The position numbers and the translations under genes were made by a program. The notes below the pieces were generated by a model. That model made no database searches and had not been told where the DNA came from. It was given only the letters and a program-made list of their open reading frames with translations. Below, in pieces: positions 5,826 through 12,178 of a stretch of DNA of 12,178 nt (the stretch's first letter is position 1; every line of letters starts with the position of its first letter). Location: positions 1 through 12,178 of the forward strand of contig JAEWEW010000101.1 of the NCBI GenBank assembly GCA_023389175.1. The letters run 5' to 3'. Source of the stretch: Pseudomonadota bacterium. Lineage in GTDB: Bacteria > Pseudomonadota > Gammaproteobacteria > Burkholderiales > Burkholderiaceae_E.

Positions 5826-6818
5826 ATGACCCAGCTTGCACGCCGGCGCATCCTCGCCGGTTTCGGCGGCATCGCCGCCCTCGCCGTGACCCGCGTCGGC
5901 GCGGCAGCGGACTTCCCCTCGGGCACCCGTCCCATCCGGATCGTCGTGCCTTATACCGCCGGCGGCAGCTCGGACTTCATCGCGCGCACGGTCGCATCCA
6001 AGCTCGGGGAGAACCTGGGTCACAGCGTCGTGGTGGAAAACCGGCCGGGCGGCAACACCGTGATCGCCGCGGACCATGTGGCGCGAGCGGAACCGGACGG
6101 CTACACCCTGATGCTGATCGGCGAGCTGACCCATTCGTCGGTGGCGGCCCTGACCAAGCAGCTGCCGTTCCATCCGATGGACGACTTCGCCCCGATCACC
6201 AACGCGATCGCCTCGCCGCTCGTGGTGGTGGTCAATCCGTCGGTACCGGCGAAGACTCTGCGCGAGCTGATCGACTACGCCAAGGCCAATCCCGGCAAGC
6301 TGAACTATGGCTCGGCCGGAGTCGGCAACACGCTGCACCTGGGCGGCGAGGTGTTCTCCTCGGTGACCGGCGTGAAGATGAACCATGTCCCGTACAAGGG
6401 GGCCTCCCAGGCCGTGATCGACCTGGTCGGCGGCAACATCCAGGTGATGTTCGACCTGCCCCAGACGCCGCTTCCCCAGATCCAGGCCGGCAAGCTGCGG
6501 GCGCTCGCGGTCACCGGGAAGGACCGCCTTGCGATGCTGCCGGACGTCCCCACCACCGCCGAGGCCGGCGTGCCGGAGTACCGCTTCGCCACCCGCGTAG
6601 GCTTCGCAGCCCCGGGGGGCACGCCGCAGCCGGTGCTGGAGAAGCTGCATGCCGAGATCGTGAAGGTCCTGGCGCTGCCGGACGTGAAGCAGGCATTCGC
6701 CGACCGCGCAATGTTCGTCGATCCGAGCGAGTCCCCGGCCGCCTTCCGGAAATCCATGGCAGCCGAGATGCAGCGGATGGCCAAGCTGGTGAAGGACGCC
6801 GGCATCGAGCCGCAATGA
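5826..6818 (+). CDS. Bug-family (TctC-like) periplasmic solute-binding protein
   Basis: This is a periplasmic binding protein of the tripartite tricarboxylate transporter family, which binds small carboxylates or related solutes. The 330-residue product has a signal peptide with three arginines (ARRRILAGFGG, 5-15), compatible with Tat or Sec export, and likely cleavage near residues 27-28. The family segments are PIRIVVPYTAGGSSD (36-50), ENRPGGNT (71-78), PDGYTLML (90-97), YGSAGVGNTLHLGGE (161-175), HVPYKGA (187-193), LAVTGKDR (227-234) and VPTTAEAGVPEY (241-252). AGAGG (5816-5820) lies 5 nt before the ATG. No TctA or TctB membrane gene is nearby, as is common for this family in Burkholderiales. 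The ligand cannot be read from the sequence. It shares a unit with pip and the URO-D-like gene. Confidence 0.95.
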   Translation: MTQLARRRILAGFGGIAALAVTRVGAAADFPSGTRPIRIVVPYTAGGSSDFIARTVASKLGENLGHSVVVENRPGGNTVIAADHVARAEPDGYTLMLIGELTHSSVAALTKQLPFHPMDDFAPITNAIASPLVVVVNPSVPAKTLRELIDYAKANPGKLNYGSAGVGNTLHLGGEVFSSVTGVKMNHVPYKGASQAVIDLVGGNIQVMFDLPQTPLPQIQAGKLRALAVTGKDRLAMLPDVPTTAEAGVPEYRFATRVGFAAPGGTPQPVLEKLHAEIVKVLALPDVKQAFADRAMFVDPSESPAAFRKSMAAEMQRMAKLVKDAGIEPQ

Positions 6819-6864
6819 CGGTGCTCGGGAAGCACGGAAGCCGACCATCGAGGCGGGTCGGCTC

Positions 6865-7800
6865 ATGAACAAGCGTGAGCGCTTCCATGCCGCGGTATCC
6901 GGGGCGCCGATCGACCGCCCGCCGGTCACGGCCTGGGTGCATTTCCTGTCGGATCACCTGGACGGCGAGTCCACCGCCGAACTGCATCGTCGATTCCTGG
7001 CGGCCTACGACTGGGACCTGCTGAAGGTGATGAACGACTACCGGTACCCGGTGCCGGCGGGTGTCCGGTCCCTGGCGGATCCGGCGTCGCTGCGGGCCTT
7101 CCGGGTGCTGGACCTGGACGAGCCGGCGTTCGCCCGACAGCTCGATTGCCTGCGCAGCCTGCGTGCCTCGCTCGGCGAGGCGGTGCCGCTGGTGGAGACC
7201 GCCTTCGATCCCTACCAGCAGATCATGCGCAACGTCGGCTTCGACCAGGCGCCGCACATCCTGGAGCACCGGTCCGAGGCCCTTGCCGCGATCGAGACGG
7301 TCGCGCACACGACCTGCGACTACATCCGCGCGGCCCGGTCCGCCGGGGCCGATGCGCTCTTCTTCTCCATCAACGGCGCGATCCGCGAAGGCAATCCGCG
7401 AGGGGTCAGCGAGGAGGTGCACCGCATCTTCCAGAAGCCGTTCGACCTGGCGGTGCTTGGCGCCGCGGAAGGCATGGTGCGGATCCTGCACGTGCACGGC
7501 GCCGGCATCGACCTCGCCCGCGTGGCCGACTACCCTTACGACGTGCTGAGCGTCTCCGACCGCCTCCCGGGCAACCCGACGCTCGCGCAGCTGCGCAGCG
7601 TCACCGACAAATGCCTGATGGGCGGGATCGACGAGACCAGGGTGCAGGAGCGGTCGCTGCCGCTGATCGCTGCCGAGATCGACGACGCGATCGCCCAGGC
7701 TGGTCGCGAGCGCCTGATCCTTTCGCCAGGCTGCACCGTGCCGTCGTTCACGCCGATGCGTACGCTCTCCTACCTGCGCGAGTACACGCGGGCGCTGTAG
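6865..7800 (+). CDS. Uroporphyrinogen decarboxylase (URO-D) family protein
   Basis: The 311-residue product belongs to the URO-D fold family, which includes HemE and cobamide-dependent methyltransferases such as MtaA and CmuA. The start MNKRERFHAAVSGAPIDRPP and the end LILSPGCTVPSFTP are typical of the non-HemE branch. The HemE signature with the RQAGRY segment is missing, so heme synthesis is unlikely. Methyltransferase members bind zinc through H-x-C plus a later Cys; here the matching place reads HVHG (209-212), and Cys290 lies in SPGC. That suggests an altered metal site or a different reaction. No corrinoid protein is nearby. It starts 46 nt after the Bug gene, so the Bug ligand may be linked to its substrate; this is inference. 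The Shine-Dalgarno is weak (GAGG, 6850-6853). Confidence 0.85.
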   Translation: MNKRERFHAAVSGAPIDRPPVTAWVHFLSDHLDGESTAELHRRFLAAYDWDLLKVMNDYRYPVPAGVRSLADPASLRAFRVLDLDEPAFARQLDCLRSLRASLGEAVPLVETAFDPYQQIMRNVGFDQAPHILEHRSEALAAIETVAHTTCDYIRAARSAGADALFFSINGAIREGNPRGVSEEVHRIFQKPFDLAVLGAAEGMVRILHVHGAGIDLARVADYPYDVLSVSDRLPGNPTLAQLRSVTDKCLMGGIDETRVQERSLPLIAAEIDDAIAQAGRERLILSPGCTVPSFTPMRTLSYLREYTRAL

Positions 7801-7801
7801 A

Positions 7802-8248
7802 CTAAGGGGTTGCGCCGCCCTCCCGGCTGCGCAGGAAGTTCTCGAAGTCGCGCTGGTCGTTCGCCTTGCGCTCGGCTTCCTTGAATGCCTCGAAGGCCTT
7901 CACCAGGTCGTCCAGCTTCTGCTGCTCCTCGCGCAGGCGCTGCTGCTCGCGCTCCAGATACTCTGCCAGCGCCTCGTTGCTCGGGCGGCGCCGCGCGAAG
8001 GCACTGAAATCGTCCATCGTCGGCGGCCGCACGCCGCGCAGGCCCTGCCACCAGGAAGACGCCTGGATCCTCCGGTGCCAGAGGGCCCAGGCGAGCATCG
8101 CCACGCCGACCGGCCAGAACACCAGGAAGGCGACCACGGTGGCGGCGATGTACCAGCAGCTCGTCGCCCAGAAGGAATCGGCGTGCGACACGCCCCGGGC
8201 ATGGGCGCCGCCGGCGGCGCGATCGGCAGTGTCGGTGGGTGCGGTCAT
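7802..8248 (-). CDS. DUF2852-like small membrane protein with coiled coil
   Basis: The 148-residue product has one clear membrane segment at about residues 32-58 (WYIAATVVAFLVFWPVGVAM, then LAWALW), followed by basic and Trp-rich residues. A charged helical region at about 90-135 (EYLEREQQRLREEQQKLDDL and onward) is probably a coiled coil, and the end is ANDQRDFENFLRSRE. The FWPVG-LAW core and the closing DQ-F-FL-RE pattern match DUF2852 proteins as I know them, whose function is unknown. GGAGGAG (8254-8260) lies 5 nt before the ATG and fixes the start. It is convergent with the URO-D-like gene with one base between the stop codons, and divergent from the methyltransferase. The DUF assignment is from memory; a membrane protein with a coiled coil is visible directly. 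Confidence 0.8.
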   Translation of the reverse strand: MTAPTDTADRAAGGAHARGVSHADSFWATSCWYIAATVVAFLVFWPVGVAMLAWALWHRRIQASSWWQGLRGVRPPTMDDFSAFARRRPSNEALAEYLEREQQRLREEQQKLDDLVKAFEAFKEAERKANDQRDFENFLRSREGGATP

Positions 8249-8337
8249 CGGTGCTCCTCCAAATCGAAGCCAGGGGGCATGTCGCCATCCTATCCGGACC
8301 GGACCACGGGCGCCACTATTCCGACGGCCCGCGGGGC

Positions 8338-8357
8338 GATTCGCACGGTGGCGAATC
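8338..8357. promoter_or_regulatory. Palindrome in the divergent spacer, possible operator
   Basis: The arms gattcgc (8338-8344) and gcgaatc (8351-8357) are perfect complements separated by six bases, giving a 20-bp dyad typical in size of a dimeric regulator site. It lies between the divergent DUF2852-like and methyltransferase genes and overlaps the tandem repeat at 8353. No regulator gene is adjacent, so the operator role is speculative. Confidence 0.4.
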
Positions 8358-8382
8358 TCCAGACCCCGAATCTCCAGACCCC
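8353..8382. repeat. Perfect tandem duplication of 15 bp
   Basis: The unit gaatctccagacccc is present twice, head to tail, at 8353-8367 and 8368-8382, without a mismatch. The first copy shares its first five bases with the palindrome arm ending at 8357. It lies 95 nt before the methyltransferase start and about 105 nt before the DUF2852-like start on the other strand. Confidence 0.85.
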
Positions 8383-8465
8383 TCGCCGGCCGGCCGGTAC
8401 GGTTGTAGACTGTGCCGGTTGCAGCTTCTTCTCGCTCCGGCCGATCCGGCAGGGGGATCGGGAAT

Positions 8466-8471
8466 GGAGGG
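8466..8471 (+). promoter_or_regulatory. Ribosome binding site that sets the methyltransferase start
   Basis: GGAGGG at 8466-8471 lies 6 nt before the ATG at 8478. The frame is open further upstream to an ATG at 8412, which lacks such a site and would add 22 residues of low-complexity Ser/Arg/Gly sequence. The downstream start is therefore preferred. Confidence 0.85.
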
Positions 8472-8477
8472 CAGACG

Positions 8478-9284
8478 ATGTCGGATGTCTGGGCAGCGGT
8501 CGCCGATCTCAATCCCGCCACTCAGGAACGGCTTGCCGGCGTCCTCGAAGCGCGCGGCGCGGATCCGCGGCAGCAGGCGATGCGTCGGTCCTTTCTCGAC
8601 AGCATTGTCTTTCCCACCCAGGCGGAAGTGCTCGAGGTCGGCTGCGGAACCGGCGTCCTTGCCCGGCTCCTGGCACGCTGGCCGAACGTCGGCCGCGTGG
8701 TTGGCATCGATCCGGCGTCGTCGCTGATCCGGCGCGCCCGCGAGCTCGCCGACGGGATCGCTAACCTGTCCTTCGAGGAAGCGGATGCCCGGTCGCTTCC
8801 CTTCCGGGACGGCGCGTTCGACGTGGTCGTCTTCGATTCGACGCTGTCCCACGTGCCCGGGGTGGAGCAGGCGCTGATGCAAGCCCGGCGGGTGCTCCGC
8901 CCGGCCGGATGCCTGGCCGTGTTCGACGGCGATTACGCCACCACGACCGTGTCGATCGCGGATCACGACCCGTTGCAGGCCTGCGTCTCCGCCATGATGG
9001 CCAGCTCCGTGAATGATCGCCGGGTGATGAGGCGGCTGCCTGCGCTGCTGGGCAGGATCGACTTTGAGGTCGTGGAGTTTCGCAGCCACGGCTATGTGGA
9101 TACCGCCGGCGGTAGCTATATGCTGTCCGTGGTCGATCGGGGCGTCGACATCCTGCGCGGGTTCGGAACCATCGGCGAGGAAACGGCCGCGGCGCTCAAG
9201 GCCGAAGCGCGGCGACGCGTTCAGGCCGGCGCGTTCTTCGGCCACATCGCCTATGCGAGCCTGACCGCGCGGCGACCGACTTGA
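8478..9284 (+). CDS. Class I SAM-dependent methyltransferase (UbiE/Methyltransf_11 type)
   Basis: The 268-residue protein transfers a methyl group from S-adenosylmethionine; the acceptor is unknown. Motif I VLEVGCGTG is at residues 51-59. Asp78 in VVGIDPAS is the expected ribose ligand, Asp103 in EEADARSLPF the adenine-side residue, followed by FDVVVFDSTLSHV (114-126) and VLRPAG (139-144). The C-terminal part (about 155-268) forms the variable substrate side and looks complete. The pattern suggests a small-molecule rather than an RNA substrate. It is transcribed toward rpoC with a hairpin terminator between, and is probably a single-gene unit divergent from the DUF2852-like gene. Confidence 0.92.
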   Translation: MSDVWAAVADLNPATQERLAGVLEARGADPRQQAMRRSFLDSIVFPTQAEVLEVGCGTGVLARLLARWPNVGRVVGIDPASSLIRRARELADGIANLSFEEADARSLPFRDGAFDVVVFDSTLSHVPGVEQALMQARRVLRPAGCLAVFDGDYATTTVSIADHDPLQACVSAMMASSVNDRRVMRRLPALLGRIDFEVVEFRSHGYVDTAGGSYMLSVVDRGVDILRGFGTIGEETAAALKAEARRRVQAGAFFGHIAYASLTARRPT

Positions 9285-9314
9285 GGGGGCGAGAGGACAG
9301 GCGGCCCCAGATGC

Positions 9315-9342
9315 GGAAAGCCCGGCGACTGCCGGGCTTTCC
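9315..9342. terminator. Bidirectional hairpin terminator between methyltransferase gene and rpoC
   Basis: The arms ggaaagcccggc (9315-9326) and gccgggctttcc (9331-9342) form a perfect 12-bp stem around a four-base loop (gact). The GC core is flanked by AAA/TTT, so on either strand the stem ends in a short T-rich run (CTTTCCTT on plus, CTTTCC on minus). It lies 30 nt after the methyltransferase stop and 60 nt after the rpoC stop, which suits a shared terminator for two convergent genes. The weak T-tract leaves efficiency uncertain. Confidence 0.85.
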
Positions 9343-9402
9343 TTGGCGGCCCGGGCAAACCCGGACCTGGCGACGAAGTGGAGCTGTGCTCCTAGCCCCG
9401 GC

Positions 9403-12178
9403 TTACTCCGCCGACGGCCCGGCGTCGCCCAGGCCGGCGCCCGGCTCGCCCTCGGCCGAACCCGAGGCCTCCCCGGTCGACTCGCCGTCCGCGCCCACCG
9501 TCTCCTCGATCGGCGCGAACGCCGCCTCGGCGGCCGCCAGCGCAGCGGCTTCCTGGGCCTCCACCGATTCCTTCTCGTAGCGGGCCTTGTGGTAGGCGAG
9601 GCCCGTGCCGGCGGGAATCAGTCGACCGACGATGACGTTCTCCTTCAGGCCGCGCAGGTCGTCCCGCTTGCCCATGATCGCGGCCTCGGTGAGGACGCGA
9701 GTGGTCTCCTGGAACGACGCGGCGGAGATGAAGGAATCCGTCGACAGCGACGCCTTGGTGATCCCGAGCAGGATATTGTCGTAGCCCGGGGGCAGCTTGT
9801 CCTGCTCCACCATCTTGTCGGTGGCGTCCAGGATCTCGCTGCGCTCGACCTGCTCGCCGACGATGAAGTCGGTGCCGCCCGGCTGGGTGACGACCACGCG
9901 ACGCAGCATCTGGCGGACGATCACCTCGATGTGCTTGTCGTTGATCTTCACGCCCTGCAGCCGGTAGACGTCCTGGACCTCGTCGACGATGTAGCGCGAC
10001 AGCGCCTCGATGCCGAGCAGGCGCAGGATGTCGTGCGGATCCGCAGGCCCGTCGACAATCATCTCGCCCTTGTTGACCACCTGGCCGTCGTGCACCAGGA
10101 CGTGCTTCTCCTTCGGGATCAGGAACTCGTGGGCGTTGCCGTCCAGGTCGGTGATGACCAGGCGCTGCTTGCCCTTGGTGTCCTTGCCGAACGAGACGGT
10201 GCCGGTGACCTCCGCCAGCATGCCGGCATCCTTCGGCGAGCGCGCCTCGAACAGCTCCGCCACCCGCGGCAGGCCGCCGGTGATGTCCCTGTTCTTCTGC
10301 GTCTCCTGCGGGATCCGGGCCAGCACGTCGCCGACCGCCACCTGCTGTCCGTCGCGAACCGTGATCAGGGCGCCGACCGGGAAGCCGATCTGCACCGAAT
10401 GGTCGGTGCCCGCGATCTTCACTTCCTCGCCGGCCTCGCTGATCAGCTTCATCGTCGGACGCACGTTGCGGGCGCTGCTGGTGCTGCGCCGCTTCGCGTC
10501 GATGACCACCTGGGTCGAGAGGCCGGTGACCTCGTCGATCTGGCGGGCCACCGTCACCCCCTCCTCCACGTTCTCGAACTTCACGGTACCGGCGTACTCG
10601 GTGATGATCGGACGGGTGAGCGGATCCCAGCTGGCCAGCTGCTGGCCGGCCTTGACCGCATGGCCGTCCTGCACCAGGAGCGTCGCGCCGTACGGGATCT
10701 TGTGGCGCTCGCGCTCGCGGCCGTTGTCGTCGGTGATCATCACCTCGCCGGAGCGGGAGATCACGATCGCGTCACCCTTGGCGCTGCTGATGTAGCGCAT
10801 GGTGGGGGTGAAGCGGGCCACGCCGTTGGACTTGGCCTCCACCGAGCTGGACACCGCCGCGCGGGAAGCCGCACCGCCGATGTGGAAGGTCCGCATCGTG
10901 AGCTGCGTCCCCGGTTCGCCGATCGACTGGGCGGCAATGACGCCCACGGCTTCGCCGACATTGACCAGCGAGCCGCGGCCGAGGTCGCGCCCGTAGCACT
11001 TGGCGCAGAGCCCGTAGCGGGTGTTGCAGGTGAGCGGCGTGCGCACGCGCAGCTCGTCGATGCCGAGCTGCTCCACCTGCTCGACGGCATCCTCGTCCAG
11101 CAGCGTGCCGGCCTCGAACATCGTCTCCTGGCTCTCCGGATTCACCACGTCGACCGCCGCCACGCGACCGAGCACGCGGTCGCGCAGCGCCTCGATCACC
11201 TCGCCGCCCTCGACCAGCGCCCGCATCGCCACGCCGTTGGTCGTGCCGCAGTCCGGCTCGGTGACCACCAGGTCCTGGGTCACGTCGACCAGGCGTCGCG
11301 TCAGGTAGCCCGAGTTCGCCGTCTTCAGCGCCGTGTCCGCGAGGCCCTTGCGGGCGCCGTGGGTGGAGATGAAGTACTGCAGAACGTTCAGGCCCTCGCG
11401 GAAGTTCGCGGTGATCGGCGTCTCGATGATCGAGCCGTCGGGCTTGGCCATCAGGCCCCGCATGCCGGCGAGCTGCCGGATCTGGGCGGCCGAGCCGCGC
11501 GCGCCGGAGTCCGCCATCATGTAGATGGCATTGAAGGACTCCTGCTTCGCCTGCTTGCCCTCGCGATCGACCACGTCCTCGGTGGCGAGCTGGTCCATCA
11601 TCGCCTTGCCGACCTGGTCGCCGGCCTTGGACCAGATGTCCACCACCTTGTTGTAGCGCTCGCCCTGGGTGACCAGGCCCGAGGTGTACTGCTGCTCGAT
11701 CTCCTTGACCTCGCGCTCGGCGGCCCCGAGGATCGCCGGCTTGCTGGGCGGAACCAGCATGTCGTCGATCGCGATGGAGATGCCGCCGCGGGTGGCCAGG
11801 CGGAAACCGGTCTGCATCAGCTGGTCGGCGAAGATCACCGTCGCCCGCAGCCCGCAGCGCCGGAACGAGGCGTTGATGAGGCGCGAGATCTCCTTCTTCT
11901 TGAGCGCCTTGTTCATCAGCTCGAACGGCAGGCCCTTCGGCAGGATCTCGGACAGGAGCGCGCGGCCGACGGTGGTATCCACCATCCGGCGAAGCGGCCG
12001 GAAGTCGTCGCCGTCCTTCTCGTACTCCACCAGCCGCACCTTGATGCGGGTGGCGAGCTCGACCTCCTTGTTGTCGTAGGCGCGCTGGACCTCCTTCACG
12101 TCGGCGAAGATCATGCCCTCGCCCTTCCCGTTGATCTTGTCACGGGTGGTGTAGTAGAGGCCGAGCACGATGTCCTGC
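9403..12178 (-). CDS. rpoC: RNA polymerase subunit beta', C-terminal two thirds (cut by window edge)
   Basis: This is the largest RNA polymerase subunit. The window starts at QDIVLGLYYTTRD, just after where the NADFDGD active-site loop would be, and leaves about 925 residues. Visible parts in order are MADSGARGSAAQIRQLAGMR (about 11510); the bridge helix QYFISTHGARKGLADTALKT (about 11380-11280); a zinc site of four Cys (codons near 11250, 11028, 11007 and 10998) with the same 74, 7 and 3 residue spacing as E. coli; the trigger loop TFHIGGAAS (about 10890); then the proteobacterial SI3 insertion and the conserved C-terminal domain (GKRDDLRGLKENVIVGRLIP). The protein ends in an acidic Glu/Gly/Ala/Ser tail longer than that of E. 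coli. The stop is TAA at 9403-9405. rpsL, often close behind rpoC, is 5.8 kb away here. Confidence 0.99.
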   Translation of the reverse strand, partial: QDIVLGLYYTTRDKINGKGEGMIFADVKEVQRAYDNKEVELATRIKVRLVEYEKDGDDFRPLRRMVDTTVGRALLSEILPKGLPFELMNKALKKKEISRLINASFRRCGLRATVIFADQLMQTGFRLATRGGISIAIDDMLVPPSKPAILGAAEREVKEIEQQYTSGLVTQGERYNKVVDIWSKAGDQVGKAMMDQLATEDVVDREGKQAKQESFNAIYMMADSGARGSAAQIRQLAGMRGLMAKPDGSIIETPITANFREGLNVLQYFISTHGARKGLADTALKTANSGYLTRRLVDVTQDLVVTEPDCGTTNGVAMRALVEGGEVIEALRDRVLGRVAAVDVVNPESQETMFEAGTLLDEDAVEQVEQLGIDELRVRTPLTCNTRYGLCAKCYGRDLGRGSLVNVGEAVGVIAAQSIGEPGTQLTMRTFHIGGAASRAAVSSSVEAKSNGVARFTPTMRYISSAKGDAIVISRSGEVMITDDNGRERERHKIPYGATLLVQDGHAVKAGQQLASWDPLTRPIITEYAGTVKFENVEEGVTVARQIDEVTGLSTQVVIDAKRRSTSSARNVRPTMKLISEAGEEVKIAGTDHSVQIGFPVGALITVRDGQQVAVGDVLARIPQETQKNRDITGGLPRVAELFEARSPKDAGMLAEVTGTVSFGKDTKGKQRLVITDLDGNAHEFLIPKEKHVLVHDGQVVNKGEMIVDGPADPHDILRLLGIEALSRYIVDEVQDVYRLQGVKINDKHIEVIVRQMLRRVVVTQPGGTDFIVGEQVERSEILDATDKMVEQDKLPPGYDNILLGITKASLSTDSFISAASFQETTRVLTEAAIMGKRDDLRGLKENVIVGRLIPAGTGLAYHKARYEKESVEAQEAAALAAAEAAFAPIEETVGADGESTGEASGSAEGEPGAGLGDAGPSAE

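Noticed and set aside
4832..6868. Plus-strand open frame of about 678 codons overlapping pip and the Bug gene in another frame
   Set aside because: Its Arg/Gly/Pro/Ala-rich translation has no motifs, while the overlapping frames encode clear protein families.
4599..6929. Very long minus-strand open frame (about 776 codons) across pip and the Bug gene
   Set aside because: It lies antisense to two genes with full family motifs, has Arg/Gly/His-rich low-complexity sequence with no recognisable domain, and is the expected mirror frame of GC-rich coding DNA.
6865..7800. Annotation of the URO-D-like gene as hemE
   Set aside because: It is shorter than HemE and lacks the N-terminal RQAGRY signature; the start and end match the non-HemE branch.
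8383..8411. Possible promoter for the methyltransferase gene (TAGACT at 8406-8411)
   Set aside because: The matching -35 position reads tcgccg, only three of six consensus bases, and there is no proper extended -10.
9351..9364. Second hairpin ccggg-caaa-cccgg between the terminator and rpoC
   Set aside because: It has only a 5-bp stem with no T-tract; the 12-bp hairpin next to it explains termination better.

Overview
The window is GC-rich chromosomal DNA from a betaproteobacterium, most likely of the order Burkholderiales. The basis is a 156-residue S7, an S12 and an EF-Tu of the betaproteobacterial kind, the gene order rpoC / rpsL-rpsG-fusA-tuf, and an orphan Bug-type (TctC) periplasmic binding protein, a family strongly expanded in Burkholderiales. 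The assignment is by recognition only; no search was run.

Layout. Both ends hold core information-processing genes on the minus strand. At the right edge lies the C-terminal two thirds of rpoC (9403-12178, cut by the window). At the left lies the str operon, read right to left: rpsL (S12), rpsG (S7), fusA (EF-G) and the first 82 codons of tuf (EF-Tu). Between rpoC and rpsL sits an accessory block of about 5.8 kb. It carries, on the plus strand, a prolyl aminopeptidase, a Bug-type solute-binding protein, a uroporphyrinogen-decarboxylase-family protein and a class I methyltransferase. On the minus strand it carries a HicB-like protein, a small lipoprotein-like frame and a DUF2852-like membrane protein.

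Transcription logic. The plus-strand block opposes rpoC and the str operon, so continuous rpoC-to-rpsL read-through is unlikely. The sequence fits this: a perfect 12-bp hairpin (9315-9342) lies between the convergent methyltransferase and rpoC ends, and a near-consensus sigma-70 promoter (TTGACG, 18 nt, TATACT; 3835-3864) sits just before the str operon. That promoter implies a leader of about 250 nt before rpsL, which contains two separate tandem repeats. Perfect hairpins lie in the rpsL-rpsG and fusA-tuf gaps.

The block looks like three units: pip-bug-uroD (plus strand, gaps of 54 and 46 nt), hicB-lipoprotein (minus), and a divergent pair of the DUF2852-like gene and the methyltransferase, sharing a 229-nt spacer with a palindrome and a tandem repeat. 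I see no transposase, integrase, tRNA, CRISPR array or phage gene, and no clear evidence of a new defence or biosynthetic system. The most notable points are the interruption of the rpoC-rpsL junction, the repeat-bearing str leader, and the lipoprotein frame without an ATG, GTG or TTG start.
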